Shown here one piece after another: positions 44,402 to 53,553 of a DNA stretch of 56,425 bases. Within the stretch, counting starts at the first letter, position 1; each line of letters begins with the position of its first letter. Under the pieces are notes generated by a model, which saw nothing but the letters and a program-made list of their open reading frames with translations, was not told where the DNA came from and searched no databases. Origin of the DNA: an uncultured Phocaeicola sp. (GTDB taxonomy: Bacteria; Bacteroidota; Bacteroidia; Bacteroidales; Bacteroidaceae); the NCBI GenBank assembly GCA_944321015.1, contig CALUJS010000017.1:1-56425 (forward strand), in the 5' to 3' direction. A program made the position numbers and the translations under genes.

Positions 44402-45727
44402 TTACATGTCTTCCGTCGAGAACAGTCTGCTCTCTATTTCATACTTGAACAAAACCTGCCTGCGCAGGAGCTCCACCTTTTGCGCAAACAGTTCCGGCTT
44501 GAAGTTTTTGGCTTGGCGCTTCACTTCGGCCACCAGCGCACGCTTGTCTTCCGCATACAGCCCCACGATGTCAATCTCGTGCTGTTCTTTGTTGTTCTTC
44601 CCCTGCCACCAGGAACCGATTTCGGCAAAATCCTTGCTCTCCATCATTTGCTGGCGGAAATACATTTCCAGCGCGAGGCCGGAAAAAGTCGGATAATCAT
44701 TCTTGATGATGTTCGCCAGCCGTTCGTAGTTTTGTATCTCAATGTAGCTTTGGTATTTGACGAAATAGCGGAACCAAAACCGCAAAAACATATCCGACAC
44801 CTCGTAGCGGACGGATTGTGAACCCTCTTTGGAAAGTATCGGACGTTTCTTTTTAACCAGATTGTAATCCTCTTCCAGCCTTTTCAGTTGCCCCCCAAGA
44901 CTGATGCCACCCAGAGCGGCCTCCATTTCCGGCAAGGTATTCCTGCCGTTGGATATGGCGGAAAGTATGGAGAAATAATTTCCGTATTTTTTGCCGAACT
45001 CCTGTATCAGCAACGCCTGGCCTTCCGTGAGGAAAGACGATTCCGGCTGCAACATGAAATCGACCATGCTTTCCATGTCCGTACAGCCGTTGTCCATGAA
45101 TTGCTCAATATATTTGGGAACGCCGCCGGTGAACGTGTATAACGCCAGCAAATCGTCTTTCGTGTATTCCGGTTTGTGGTCGGCCAGTATTTCTTTCAAC
45201 ACGGAAGTCGTGAAAGGAAACAACTTCATGATGCTGTCCGCACGGCCATAGAGAGGTTCTTTCGCGTCCCTGAAAATCCGGTTCATCAGCGTATAGACCG
45301 AGCCGCTGACAATCAGGTTCACATGGCTTTCCTTGCGGTGTCTGTCCCAAGTGTCCTGCATCAGGCTGTATATTTCCGGATTGATGTAATAGAATTCCTG
45401 AAATTCATCGATGAGCAGATTGAATTGCATCCGCTTTCCCAAATCCATCAGGAAGCGGAACATTTCGCTGAAACTCGTGAAGTCTGGCACATACACATCC
45501 AATGACTGGCGCACCTCGGCGGTGAAGCGCATGCAAAGGTCGGCTTCATTGCTCCGGCTGACAAACAGATAAACGGTCGGCATCCCTTCGCAGCTTTTGA
45601 AAATCAGGCTGGTTTTCCCAATCCGTCGCCTGCCGGTCAGTACGGTCATTTGCGAATGATTGGAGAAGGCCGTCCGGCGGACTTTTTCCAATGCGGCAAG
45701 CTCTTTTTCCCTGTTGTAAAACTTCAT
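44402..45727 (-). CDS. AAA ATPase with DUF234 (nuclease-like) C-terminus
   Basis: The 441-residue protein starts MKFYNREKELAALEKV and has a Walker A GRRRIGKTSLI, Walker B LLIDEFQEF, a sensor region LIVSGSVYTLM and a winged-helix part. The C-terminal DUF234 domain has a PD-(D/E)xK-like HEIDIVGLYAEDKRALVAEV. These ATPases are widespread, accessory and of unknown role. Base composition is clearly lower in GC than neighbours, which suggests transfer. The start at 45727 is chosen; an upstream in-frame extension is possible. Confidence 0.85.
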   Translation of the reverse strand: MKFYNREKELAALEKVRRTAFSNHSQMTVLTGRRRIGKTSLIFKSCEGMPTVYLFVSRSNEADLCMRFTAEVRQSLDVYVPDFTSFSEMFRFLMDLGKRMQFNLLIDEFQEFYYINPEIYSLMQDTWDRHRKESHVNLIVSGSVYTLMNRIFRDAKEPLYGRADSIMKLFPFTTSVLKEILADHKPEYTKDDLLALYTFTGGVPKYIEQFMDNGCTDMESMVDFMLQPESSFLTEGQALLIQEFGKKYGNYFSILSAISNGRNTLPEMEAALGGISLGGQLKRLEEDYNLVKKKRPILSKEGSQSVRYEVSDMFLRFWFRYFVKYQSYIEIQNYERLANIIKNDYPTFSGLALEMYFRQQMMESKDFAEIGSWWQGKNNKEQHEIDIVGLYAEDKRALVAEVKRQAKNFKPELFAQKVELLRRQVLFKYEIESRLFSTEDM

Positions 45728-45778
45728 CTTTTTCTGTTTTGATGTTACTTTCATGTTGTTTGCCCCGTGCTGTTTGCG

Positions 45779-45823
45779 CGGCAAACTTTATGGCGGTAAA
45801 CTTTACTGCGGTTACAAAGTTAG
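45779..45823 (-). promoter_or_regulatory. ATPase promoter with a 15-bp tandem motif
   Basis: TAACTTTG on the minus strand (45815-45822) is the -7 box. Three 15-bp spaced CGG-led units (45779, 45794, 45809) follow toward the gene; two read CGGCAAACTTTA and CGGTAAACTTTA. They lie at and after the transcription start and could be a repressor site. Confidence 0.5.
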
Positions 45824-45931
45824 CAATTCTATGCGAACAACAGACTGTGAGGGCATTAAAAATGTGATTCTTTCTTTCCCCGACAACGGGCATTCATCTG
45901 CGGCAGATTCTCTTCGCGCCTCCGCGCCTCA

Positions 45932-46001
45932 ATATCTCCGCCCGCGAGCGGGGATATGCGGGGGCGGACGGCGCGATATGGACGCTCGCGGGCGGGACAT
46001 G
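45932..46001. repeat. 22-bp phased ATAT array, copy 5
   Basis: ATAT starts at 45932, 45954 and 45976, exactly 22 bp apart, with a degenerate ACATG near 45997. CCGCCCGCGAGCG (45938-45950) pairs perfectly with 45983-45995; the dyad centre lies midway between the second and third ATAT. Confidence 0.8.
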
Positions 46002-46212
46002 ACCGATTTGGGTTTAACCCAAATCAGCCATTAGACCGCATCAGGCACATTACGGCTCCGGGGTGAAGCTCTTTAGGCATCTTGTCCGCTTCTGCCGGCA
46101 TTTTGCCTTCCGTGCCGCCTCGACGTAGCCCACTACGCCTTCGGCGACGCGGAAAGCAACCTGCACGACATAAGCAGGCAATCTGCCTAAAGTCTAATGA
46201 CCGATTTGGGTT
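45999..46212. mobile_element. MITE-like element with terminal inverted repeats
   Basis: CCCAAATCAGCCATTAGAC (46018-46036) is an inverted copy of 46192-46210 (17 of 19 match). Inner arms (CTTTAGGCA at 46071 and TGCCTAAAG at 46184) continue the dyad, so most of the 193 bp can fold back. A 16-bp direct repeat (45999-46014 and 46197-46212) brackets it, and a perfect 21-bp palindrome covers the left end (46005-46025). There is no transposase; a short frame inside has no recognisable product. Confidence 0.65.
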
Positions 46213-46287
46213 AAATCCTCTTAACACATGTCGGACGGATGGAGATTAATTTGTTACTTTGCACCAATTTAGCTTGAGACTACCCCT

Positions 46288-47160
46288 ATGGCCGGCAAAC
46301 AGACAGTACGCCTTTTCGACATGCAGTTCGTCACTTCCTGCATCAGCACGACGATGGTGCTGATTCTGCTGGGGATGACGCTGTTTTTCGTGCTGACGGC
46401 GCGCACGCTGTCGACCTACGTGCGCGAGGAGCTGCCTTTCGCCGTCTATCTCGACCCCGACGCGTCGGAGGCCGACATCGCGAAGCTGCAGAAGCGGCTC
46501 GACGCGCGCCCCTTCACCAAGTCGTCGGCCTACGTGTCGAAGGAGCAGGCGTTGCGCGAGAGTTCGGAGGCCATGGGCGCCGACGCGGCGGAGTTTCTCG
46601 ACTACAACCCCTTCAGTCCGGCCATCGAGCTGAGGCTCAACGCGGCTTATGCCAATGCCGACAGCGTGGCGCTCATCAGGCGCGAGCTGGCCGGCAACAA
46701 GCTGGTGAGCGAGGTGGACTATCCCGAGGGGCTGATGGATTCGGTTAACGCCAACATCCGCCGCCTGAGCCTGGCCCTACTGGGCGTGGCGGCCCTGCTG
46801 ACGCTCATCTCCTTTGCGCTCATCAACAACACCATCCGCCTGACGGTCTACGCGCGGCGTTTCCTCATCCACACGATGAAGCTGGTGGGGGCGGAGTGGA
46901 GCTTCATCAGGCGGCCCTTCCTCGTGCGCAATTTCTGGGTGGGGCTGCTGTCGGGCGCGGCGGCCGACGTGGTGCTGCTGGCGGGTGCCTACGGGGTGGT
47001 GAGCCGCGAGCCGGCGTTGCTGGCCGTGGTGAGCGCGGAGACGATGCTGTGGGTGAGCCTGGCCACGCCGGTTGCGGGCCTGCTGATTACCTACGTGTGC
47101 GCCCGGGTGTCGATTAACAAGTATTTGCGCCTGAGCGCAGGTTCGTTATATTACATGTGA
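46288..47160 (+). CDS. ftsX: Cell-division protein FtsX
   Basis: The 290-residue inner-membrane protein has an N-terminal helix, a periplasmic domain (VYLDPDASEADIAKLQKRLD, AIELRLNAAYANADS) and three C-terminal helices with TIRLTVYARRFLIHTMKLVGA, the FtsX/MacB permease core. FtsE is not in the window. It leads the conserved ftsX-DUF3098-uppP-truB-queA-folK operon. Confidence 0.93.
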   Translation: MAGKQTVRLFDMQFVTSCISTTMVLILLGMTLFFVLTARTLSTYVREELPFAVYLDPDASEADIAKLQKRLDARPFTKSSAYVSKEQALRESSEAMGADAAEFLDYNPFSPAIELRLNAAYANADSVALIRRELAGNKLVSEVDYPEGLMDSVNANIRRLSLALLGVAALLTLISFALINNTIRLTVYARRFLIHTMKLVGAEWSFIRRPFLVRNFWVGLLSGAAADVVLLAGAYGVVSREPALLAVVSAETMLWVSLATPVAGLLITYVCARVSINKYLRLSAGSLYYM

Positions 47161-47172
47161 GATTACTGATTT

Positions 47173-47421
47173 ATGGACAGACAAAAATTTGCATTTGACA
47201 AGACAAACTTCATCCTGCTTGTGGCCGGAATGGTGATTGTCATCATCGGCTTCCTGCTGATGGCGGGCGAGGGCTCGTCGGAGACGCAGTTCAATCCCGA
47301 CATCTTCAGCGTGCGCCGCGTGAAGGTGGCTCCCGTGGTGAGCCTGGCGGGCTTTGTGTTTATGATATACGCCGTGGTGCGCCGTCCGCGGGGGAATGAA
47401 GACAAACCGTTAAAGAACTGA
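47173..47421 (+). CDS. DUF3098 membrane protein
   Basis: The 82-residue protein ([39 protein letters not shown]) has two helices and is the DUF3098 family, always seen between ftsX and uppP in Bacteroidetes. The function is unknown; an envelope role is likely from context. Confidence 0.9.
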   Translation: MDRQKFAFDKTNFILLVAGMVIVIIGFLLMAGEGSSETQFNPDIFSVRRVKVAPVVSLAGFVFMIYAVVRRPRGNEDKPLKN

Positions 47422-47429
47422 CGCCGCCG

Positions 47430-48284
47430 ATGGAAGATCTTACGCTGTTCGAGACGATTGTCATCGCCATCGTCGAGGGACTGACGGAGTTCCTCCCCGT
47501 GTCGTCGACGGGTCACATGATTATCGCCCAGAGCCTGCTGGGCGTCGAGAGCACCCCTTTCGTAAAGGCTTTTACGGTCATCATACAGTTTGGCGCCATC
47601 CTCTCGGTGGTGTGCCTCTATTGGAAGCGTTTCTTCCGCCTCAACCGACGGCCCGCTCCGGAGGGATGCCGCGGCGTGCGTCTGCTGCTCCACCGGTTCG
47701 ACTTCTACTGGAAGCTGCTGGTGGCCTTCATTCCGGCCGCCGTCTTCGGATTCCTGTTCAGCGACCGGATTGACGCCATGCTCGAGAGCGTGGCCGTGGT
47801 GGCCGTGATGCTGGTCGTGGGCGGCGTGTTCATGCTGTTTACCGACCGCATCTTCAAGAATCAGGCTTCGCACCGGACCGAGGTGACCGAGAAGCGCGCC
47901 TTCTGCATCGGTCTGTTCCAGTGCATCGCCATGATACCGGGCGTGTCGCGCTCGATGGCCACCATCGTGGGCGGCATGGCCCAGAGGCTGTCGCGCAAGG
48001 ATGCCGCCGAGTTCTCCTTCTTTCTGGCCGTTCCCACCATGTTCGCCGCCACGGCCTACAAGGTGGTGAAGCTCTTCATGGAGGGCGGCACGGAGGTGCT
48101 CCGCCAGAACCTGACCGCGCTGGTGGTGGGCAACGTGGTGGCCTTTGTGGTGGCCCTGCTGGCCATCAAGTTCTTCATAGCCTTCGTTACGAAATACGGC
48201 TTCAAGGCTTTCGGGTGGTATCGCATCGTCGTGGGCGTATGGATTATCGTCATGCTGCTCCTGGGCAAGGACTTAATGCTGTGA
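47430..48284 (+). CDS. uppP: Undecaprenyl-diphosphate phosphatase
   Basis: The 284-residue BacA/UppP protein recycles undecaprenyl diphosphate to the monophosphate carrier at the inner membrane. Signature motifs are [17 protein letters not shown] and [14 protein letters not shown]. The length is normal. One of the few GATC sites of the window (47436) is at its 5' end. Confidence 0.95.
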   Translation: MEDLTLFETIVIAIVEGLTEFLPVSSTGHMIIAQSLLGVESTPFVKAFTVIIQFGAILSVVCLYWKRFFRLNRRPAPEGCRGVRLLLHRFDFYWKLLVAFIPAAVFGFLFSDRIDAMLESVAVVAVMLVVGGVFMLFTDRIFKNQASHRTEVTEKRAFCIGLFQCIAMIPGVSRSMATIVGGMAQRLSRKDAAEFSFFLAVPTMFAATAYKVVKLFMEGGTEVLRQNLTALVVGNVVAFVVALLAIKFFIAFVTKYGFKAFGWYRIVVGVWIIVMLLLGKDLML

Positions 48285-48288
48285 GGCC

Positions 48289-48996
48289 ATGAACTTCAAG
48301 GAAGGAGCCGTCATCTGCGTCAACAAGCCCTATGGGTGGACCTCGTTTGCCGTGGTGAATAAGGTGCGCTACTTCGTGTGCCGCAAGCAGGGCGTCAAGA
48401 AGCTCAAGGTGGGCCACGCCGGCACGCTCGACCCGCTGGCCACGGGCGTGATGATTCTCTGCACGGGACGGGCCACGAAGCGCATCGAGGAGTTCCAGAG
48501 CCACACCAAGGAATACGTGGCCACGCTGCGTCTGGGCGCCACCACCCCCTCGTTCGACCTCGAGAAGGAAATCGACGCCACCTATCCCACCGCACACATC
48601 ACCCGCGAACTGGTGGAGGCCGTGCTCAAGCAGTTCGTGGGCGCCATCGAGCAGGTGCCGCCCGCCTTCTCGGCCTGCAAGGTCGACGGCAAGCGGGCCT
48701 ATGACCTGGCACGCCGGGGGCACGAGGTGGAACTGAAGCCCAAGACGCTGGTCATCGACGAAATCGAACTGCTCGACTACGCCATGCCCGACATCAAGAT
48801 ACGCGTGGTGTGCAGCAAGGGAACCTACATACGCGCTCTGGCGCGCGACATCGGCCTGGCGCTCGACAGCGGGGCCCATCTCGTCGCCCTGGAGCGCACC
48901 CGCGTGGGCGACGTCCGCCTGGCCGACTGCCTGCCGCTGGACGGCATAGAGGCCTGGGTGGACAGCCAGGTCATCACGCCCGAGGCCGACCAATGA
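48289..48996 (+). CDS. truB: tRNA pseudouridine(55) synthase
   Basis: The 235-residue protein has the TruB core: [30 protein letters not shown] (catalytic Asp), and [15 protein letters not shown]. It makes pseudouridine 55 in the tRNA T-loop. It starts 4 bp after uppP. Confidence 0.95.
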   Translation: MNFKEGAVICVNKPYGWTSFAVVNKVRYFVCRKQGVKKLKVGHAGTLDPLATGVMILCTGRATKRIEEFQSHTKEYVATLRLGATTPSFDLEKEIDATYPTAHITRELVEAVLKQFVGAIEQVPPAFSACKVDGKRAYDLARRGHEVELKPKTLVIDEIELLDYAMPDIKIRVVCSKGTYIRALARDIGLALDSGAHLVALERTRVGDVRLADCLPLDGIEAWVDSQVITPEADQ

Positions 48997-49033
48997 CACA
49001 AAACGACTGATAACTCATATAAACAGAAGATAC

Positions 49034-50086
49034 ATGAAACTCTCTCAATTCAAATTCAAACTGCCGGAAGAGAAAATCGCCCTCTACCCCGCACCCCATC
49101 GCGACGAGGCCCGCATGATGGTCGTCCACAAGAAGACGGGCGAGATAGAACACCGCATCTTCAAAGACATCCTGGACTATTTCGACGACAAGGACGCCTT
49201 CATCTTCAACGATACCAAGGTGTTCCCCGCGCGACTCTATGGCAACAAGGAGAAGACGGGCGCACGCATCGAAGTGTTCCTGCTGCGCGAGCTGAACGAG
49301 GAACTGCGCCTGTGGGACGTGCTCGTCGACCCCGCGCGCAAGATACGCATCGGAAACAAGCTCTATTTTGGCGAGGACGACTCGATGGTGGCCGAGGTGA
49401 TCGACAACACCACCTCGCGCGGACGCACCCTGCGCTTCCTCTACGACGGCCCGCATGACGAGTTCAAGCGCGCCCTCTACGCCTTGGGCGAGCCGCCCGT
49501 GCCCACCTTCGTGCGCCGTCCCGTCGAGCCGGAGGATGCCGAGAACTTCCAGACCATCTTTGCCCGCCACGAGGGAGCCGTCACCGCACCCACGGCCGGA
49601 CTGCACTTCAGCCGCGAGCTGATGAAGCGCATGGAAATCAAGGGCATCAACTTTGCCTACGTCACCCTCCATGCCGGACTGGGCAACTTCCGCGACATCG
49701 ACGTGGAAGACCTCACCAAGCACAAGATGGACTCCGAACAGATGTTCGTCGAGGCCGAAGCCACGCGCGTGGTCAACGAGGCCATCGACGGCGGACACAA
49801 CGTCTGCGCCGTGGGAACCACCGTCATGCGCGCCATCGAGACCGCGGTCGGAGCCGACGGACACCTGAAGGAATACGAGGGGTGGACGAACAAGTTCATC
49901 TTCCCGCCCTATGACTTTACCGTGGCCAACAGCATGGTGTCGAACTTCCACCTGCCATACTCCACGCTCCTCATGCTCGTGTGTGCCTATGGCGGATACG
50001 ACCTCATCATGCATGCCTACGATGTCGCCCTCAAGGAGGACTACCGCTTCGGCACCTACGGCGACGCCATGCTCATCATCGACTGA
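49034..50086 (+). CDS. queA: S-adenosylmethionine:tRNA ribosyltransferase-isomerase
   Basis: The 350-residue protein forms epoxyqueuosine in tRNA. Motifs include [39 protein letters not shown] and [11 protein letters not shown]. It lies in the operon between truB and folK. Confidence 0.96.
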   Translation: MKLSQFKFKLPEEKIALYPAPHRDEARMMVVHKKTGEIEHRIFKDILDYFDDKDAFIFNDTKVFPARLYGNKEKTGARIEVFLLRELNEELRLWDVLVDPARKIRIGNKLYFGEDDSMVAEVIDNTTSRGRTLRFLYDGPHDEFKRALYALGEPPVPTFVRRPVEPEDAENFQTIFARHEGAVTAPTAGLHFSRELMKRMEIKGINFAYVTLHAGLGNFRDIDVEDLTKHKMDSEQMFVEAEATRVVNEAIDGGHNVCAVGTTVMRAIETAVGADGHLKEYEGWTNKFIFPPYDFTVANSMVSNFHLPYSTLLMLVCAYGGYDLIMHAYDVALKEDYRFGTYGDAMLIID

Positions 50087-50100
50087 AACACGCCCCGACC

Positions 50101-50577
50101 ATGCCTGTAGCCTATCTGGCCCTGGGAAGCAACCTGGGCGACCGGGCGGACAACCTGCGCCGGGCGGCGGACGAGATACGACGGACGATGGGGGAGGTCA
50201 CTTCCCTGTCGTCGTTTTATGAGACCGCCCCCTGGGGATTCCGCTCCGACAACGCGTTTCTCAACGCCGCGCTGGCCGTGCGCACCGACCTGCCGCCCAT
50301 GGAGTTGCTGGCCCGCACGCAGGAGGCCGAACGCCTTCTGGGCCGCACGAGCAAGAGCGCGGGCGGCGTCTATGCCGACCGTCCCATCGACATCGACATC
50401 CTGCTCTACGACGGCCTGGTGCTCCGCACCCCCGCGCTGACCATTCCCCATCCGGCCATGGCGGGCCGCCTCTTCGTGCTCCGTCCGCTGGCCGAGATTG
50501 CCCCCGGCGTGGTGCATCCGCTCCTGGGGATAACCGTCGGCGAGATGCTCCGCCGGGCGGAAGAGAATGCTGTCTGA
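50101..50577 (+). CDS. folK: 2-amino-4-hydroxy-6-hydroxymethyldihydropteridine diphosphokinase
   Basis: The 158-residue HPPK of folate synthesis shows LGSNLGDRADNLRRA, SSFYETAPWGF, and DRPIDIDILLYDGL with the metal aspartates. The ATG at 50101 is chosen because it gives the family start. It is the last gene of the operon. Confidence 0.95.
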   Translation: MPVAYLALGSNLGDRADNLRRAADEIRRTMGEVTSLSSFYETAPWGFRSDNAFLNAALAVRTDLPPMELLARTQEAERLLGRTSKSAGGVYADRPIDIDILLYDGLVLRTPALTIPHPAMAGRLFVLRPLAEIAPGVVHPLLGITVGEMLRRAEENAV

Positions 50578-50602
50578 CCCGGAGGACGCATGTAAATTAT
50601 TC

Positions 50603-50676
50603 AGACGCGGATGGCGCGGATGACACGGATAAATAATTAAGAATCCGCGCTTTCCGCGTCATCTGCGTCTAAAAAA
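50603..50676. repeat. Intergenic hairpin of the GACGCGGAT family, three-unit copy
   Basis: Three 9-bp units (GACGCGGAT, GGCGCGGAT, GACACGGAT; 50604-50630), a 12-nt loop (AAATAATTAAGA), then three inverse units (ATCCGCGCT, TTCCGCGTC, ATCTGCGTC; 50643-50669) and TAAAAAA. It lies just after folK and may help end convergent transcription. Confidence 0.8.
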
Positions 50677-50706
50677 TCCTGTAGATTCTTTTGCCGCCCG
50701 GCCCCG

Positions 50707-50776
50707 ATATGGACGGGCGGGAGCCGACATATGAAGGGGCGCACGCGAGGATATGTCCGCGTGCGCCCCTTCATAT
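50707..50776. repeat. 22-bp phased ATAT array, copy 6, with a perfect stem
   Basis: ATAT starts at 50707, 50729, 50751 and 50773, exactly 22 bp apart. Positions 50728-50747 pair without mismatch with 50758-50777 (20 bp), leaving a 10-nt loop that holds the third ATAT. It lies 24 bp from the tyrS stop and could block or terminate transcription. Confidence 0.85.
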
Positions 50777-50799
50777 GGTCAGATGGAGTCGGTGACTCC

Positions 50800-52092
50800 T
50801 CAGCGTGCGATAATCAGATAGTAGTTCTTCTTGCCGCGTTGCACGACGAGATAGCGTCCGGCAATGAGATCGTCGGCGGTTATCGTCCGATCGAAGGCCG
50901 TCAGCTTCTCTTTGTTGAGCGACACGCCTCCGCCCTGCACGAGCTTGCGCATCTCGCCTTTCGAGGCGAACACGGCCGTGTGTTCGGCCATCAGGTCGAC
51001 GGCCTTCACGCCTGCCGCCAGCAGGTCGCGCGACACTTCATATTGCGGCACGCCCTCGAACACGGCCAGCAGGGTGGCTTCGTCGAGCCGGTGGAGGGCT
51101 TCCGAGGTGGCGCCTCCGAAGAGTATGCCCGATGCCTCGACGGCGGCGTTGTAGTCGTCCTCGGAGTGCACCATGACGGTCACTTCCTTGGCCAGCCGCT
51201 TCTGGAGCACGCGCAGGTGGGGCGCTTGGGCGTGTTCGGCGGTGAGGGCTTCGATTTCCTCGCGGCTGAGCGAGGTGAATATCTTGATGTAGCGGGCCGC
51301 GTCGTCGTCGCTCACGTTGAGCCAGAACTGGTAGAACTTGTAGGGCGATGTGTAGCGCGGGTCGAGCCACACGTTGCCGCTCTCGGTCTTGCCGAACTTG
51401 CCGCCGTCGGCCTTGGTGATGAGGGGGCAGGTCAGGGCGTAGGCTTCGGCGCCCGTGGTGCGGCGGATGAGCTCGGTGCCGGTGGTCATGTTGCCCCACT
51501 GGTCGGAGCCGCCCATCTGGAGCTTGCAGTTCTTGTGGGTGTTGAGGTAGAGGAAGTCGTAGCCCTGGATGAGCTGATAGGTGAACTCGGTGAACGACAG
51601 TCCGTCGCGGGCTTCGCCGTTGAGTCGCTTCTGCACGCTGTCCTTGGCCATCATGTAGTTGACGGTGATGCGCTTGCCCACTTCGCGCGCGAAGTCGAGG
51701 AAGGTGAAATCCTTCATCCAGTCGTAGTTGTTGACCAGTTCGGCCCTGTTGGGTTCGTCCGACTCGAAGTCGAGGAACTTGCCCAGTTGTTTCTTGATGC
51801 ATTCCTGATTGTGGCGCAGGGTGGCTTCGTCGAGCAGGTTGCGCTCGGCCGATTTGCCCGAGGGGTCACCAATCATGCCCGTGGCTCCGCCCACGAGGGC
51901 CAGGGGTTTGTGTCCGCAGCGTTGCAGGTGGCGGAGCATCATTACGCCACACAGGTGGCCGATGTGGAGTGAGTCGGCCGTCGGGTCGATGCCCAGGTAG
52001 GCTGTCACTTGTTCCTTGGCCAGCAGTTCTTCGGTGCCGGGCATCATGTCATGGAGCATTCCGCGCCATCTCAATTCTTCTACAAAATTCAT
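50800..52092 (-). CDS. tyrS: Tyrosyl-tRNA synthetase
   Basis: The 430-residue class I enzyme has HIGH-type [11 protein letters not shown] and KMSKS-type KFGKTESGN, and a C-terminal S4-like domain. The frame opens 24 residues upstream, but the start at 52092 ([11 protein letters not shown]) is the family start. Confidence 0.96.
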   Translation of the reverse strand: MNFVEELRWRGMLHDMMPGTEELLAKEQVTAYLGIDPTADSLHIGHLCGVMMLRHLQRCGHKPLALVGGATGMIGDPSGKSAERNLLDEATLRHNQECIKKQLGKFLDFESDEPNRAELVNNYDWMKDFTFLDFAREVGKRITVNYMMAKDSVQKRLNGEARDGLSFTEFTYQLIQGYDFLYLNTHKNCKLQMGGSDQWGNMTTGTELIRRTTGAEAYALTCPLITKADGGKFGKTESGNVWLDPRYTSPYKFYQFWLNVSDDDAARYIKIFTSLSREEIEALTAEHAQAPHLRVLQKRLAKEVTVMVHSEDDYNAAVEASGILFGGATSEALHRLDEATLLAVFEGVPQYEVSRDLLAAGVKAVDLMAEHTAVFASKGEMRKLVQGGGVSLNKEKLTAFDRTITADDLIAGRYLVVQRGKKNYYLIIAR

Positions 52093-52150
52093 CGTATGAT
52101 CGTATGTATTTCGGTTAATGTATTGCGTCGTAACGCGTATCGTGCGGGGG

Positions 52151-52181
52151 CAAATGTACGACACTTTCTTTGAAAGACCAA
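52151..52181 (-). promoter_or_regulatory. Promoter of tyrS
   Basis: On the minus strand TTG (52179-52181), 20 bp, TACATTTG (52151-52158). Confidence 0.75.
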
Positions 52182-52217
52182 CAAAAGGCGCAATCTTTCC
52201 GCCGGATGGCGGCTTTT

Positions 52218-52880
52218 TTACGGCTCACGGAAGAACACGCGGCGGAAATTGGCCGTCAGGATGCGGGCCAGCTCGTCGGGGTCGTCGCCCCGGTCGCGCG
52301 CCAGGTTTTCCGCAATGAGGCCGATGGGCAGCGCGCTCTCGTCGGTCTCGGCAAACAGGCGTCCGGCGGGGACCGTGCGCAGGGCGTCCGCCCGATAGTG
52401 TTCGCCGAAGGAGAGGTGGAATTCGGCTTCGAGCAGCGCGCGTGCGGCGTCGGGGCTTCCCCTGAATCCGTGCAGGAGCCATGCCTGGCGCGGCTTGTGC
52501 CTCTTTCTCAGCGCGATGAGCTCGCCCCATGCCCTTACGCCGTGGATGACGAGGGGCTTGCCCAGGGTCTCGCTCAGGCGGATGTGCGCCTCGAACACGG
52601 CCGTCTGGAGGTCGAGGGCGGCGGGTCTCTGTCCGGACGGGAGGGCTTTCAGCCGCGCTTTGTCCAGTCCGCATTCGCCGATGGCCAGACATCGGGGGTC
52701 GGCTGCCGTGACGGCGAGAGATTCCATGACTTCCTCCCAGGCCTTCGGGATGCGCCACGGGTGGATGCCTGCCGAGAAGTATCCGTGCGCCGGCGCGAGG
52801 ACTTCGCCGGGCTCCAGGCTGCGTATGGCCGTTGCGCCGGGCGGGACGGGGCGGTGGGTGTGTACGTCGGGCACGTTCAT
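52218..52880 (-). CDS. TatD family hydrolase (metal-dependent DNase-like)
   Basis: The 220-residue protein has [37 protein letters not shown] and the late ETDES. It is shorter than the usual 250-260 residues. It overlaps yidD by 4 bp. TatD proteins are 3'-5' DNases or related hydrolases; the name does not imply Tat transport. Confidence 0.88.
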   Translation of the reverse strand: MNVPDVHTHRPVPPGATAIRSLEPGEVLAPAHGYFSAGIHPWRIPKAWEEVMESLAVTAADPRCLAIGECGLDKARLKALPSGQRPAALDLQTAVFEAHIRLSETLGKPLVIHGVRAWGELIALRKRHKPRQAWLLHGFRGSPDAARALLEAEFHLSFGEHYRADALRTVPAGRLFAETDESALPIGLIAENLARDRGDDPDELARILTANFRRVFFREP

Positions 52881-53119
52881 GGCACGGGGTCATAGCCCGA
52901 GCCGCCCCACGGATGGCAGCGCAGCAGGCGCCGCACGGCCAGGTAGAGGCCCTTGAACGGGCCGTGTTTCTTGATGGCTTCGAGGGCGTATTGCGAACAG
53001 GTGGGGGTGAAGCGGCACGAGGGCGGCGTCAGCGGCGAGATGCAGTTGCGATAGAAGTAGATGGGCACGAGGAGCAACCGCGTCAGTAGCAAGTTGAGGA
53101 GTTTCCACAGCTGTTGCAT
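52877..53119 (-). CDS. yidD: Membrane protein insertion efficiency factor YidD
   Basis: The 80-residue protein ([53 protein letters not shown]) is YidD, with its conserved cysteines and ending. It helps YidC insert membrane proteins. It lies 13 bp downstream of rnpA. Confidence 0.95.
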   Translation of the reverse strand: MQQLWKLLNLLLTRLLLVPIYFYRNCISPLTPPSCRFTPTCSQYALEAIKKHGPFKGLYLAVRRLLRCHPWGGSGYDPVP

Positions 53120-53132
53120 GTTCGTCGGGGGG

Positions 53133-53534
53133 TTAGAGTCGTTCGGTCAGTCGTTGCAGGAGGCCGGCCATGGCGGCGTCGACCTCGGCCGTGGTCTGCG
53201 GCGTGTCGGCCAGCCAGATGACGGCCATCACGAGGCGGATGTTTCCGGCTTCGGCTTTGGCCGTGAGGGCGTGTTTGTGATGGCGGTATGCCTCGCGCAC
53301 CTGGCGTTTGGCGCGGTTGCGTCTGACGGCGCGGCGGAACCGCTTCTTGGGCACGCTGATGAGCAGCGACACGGGTTCGTCGGCGTCGTTCGTAATCTGA
53401 TAGACCAGGCGCAGGGGGAATGAGGTCATTGCCCGGCTGCCTCCGGCAAAGAGGCGGTCGATGAGCCGTTGTCGGCAGAGGCGTTCCCTTTTGGGAAAGG
53501 TGTATGCCGGGCGTGCGGGTGTGATGGTTTCCAT
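53133..53534 (-). CDS. rnpA: Ribonuclease P protein component
   Basis: The 133-residue protein has [15 protein letters not shown] and the RNR motif region [20 protein letters not shown], then REAYR. It assists the RNase P RNA in 5' tRNA processing. TAACTTTG (53572-53579, minus strand) is a -7 box about 38 bp upstream. Confidence 0.95.
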   Translation of the reverse strand: METITPARPAYTFPKRERLCRQRLIDRLFAGGSRAMTSFPLRLVYQITNDADEPVSLLISVPKKRFRRAVRRNRAKRQVREAYRHHKHALTAKAEAGNIRLVMAVIWLADTPQTTAEVDAAMAGLLQRLTERL

Positions 53535-53553
53535 AGGCGTGCGGATATGCGAA

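Noticed and set aside
46024..46227. A 67-residue minus-strand gene inside the MITE-like element
   Set aside because: The frame is composed of the fold-back repeat arms, is arginine-rich, and matches no family I know.
50707..50776. CRISPR array as an explanation of the 22-bp periodic elements
   Set aside because: The conserved core is only 4 bp, the spacers are GC-rich and self-complementary within an array, and there are no cas genes nearby.
52218..52880. TatD-family gene as part of the Tat export system
   Set aside because: TatD proteins are nuclease-like hydrolases and the gene is 19 kb from tatAC, so the shared name has no functional meaning here.
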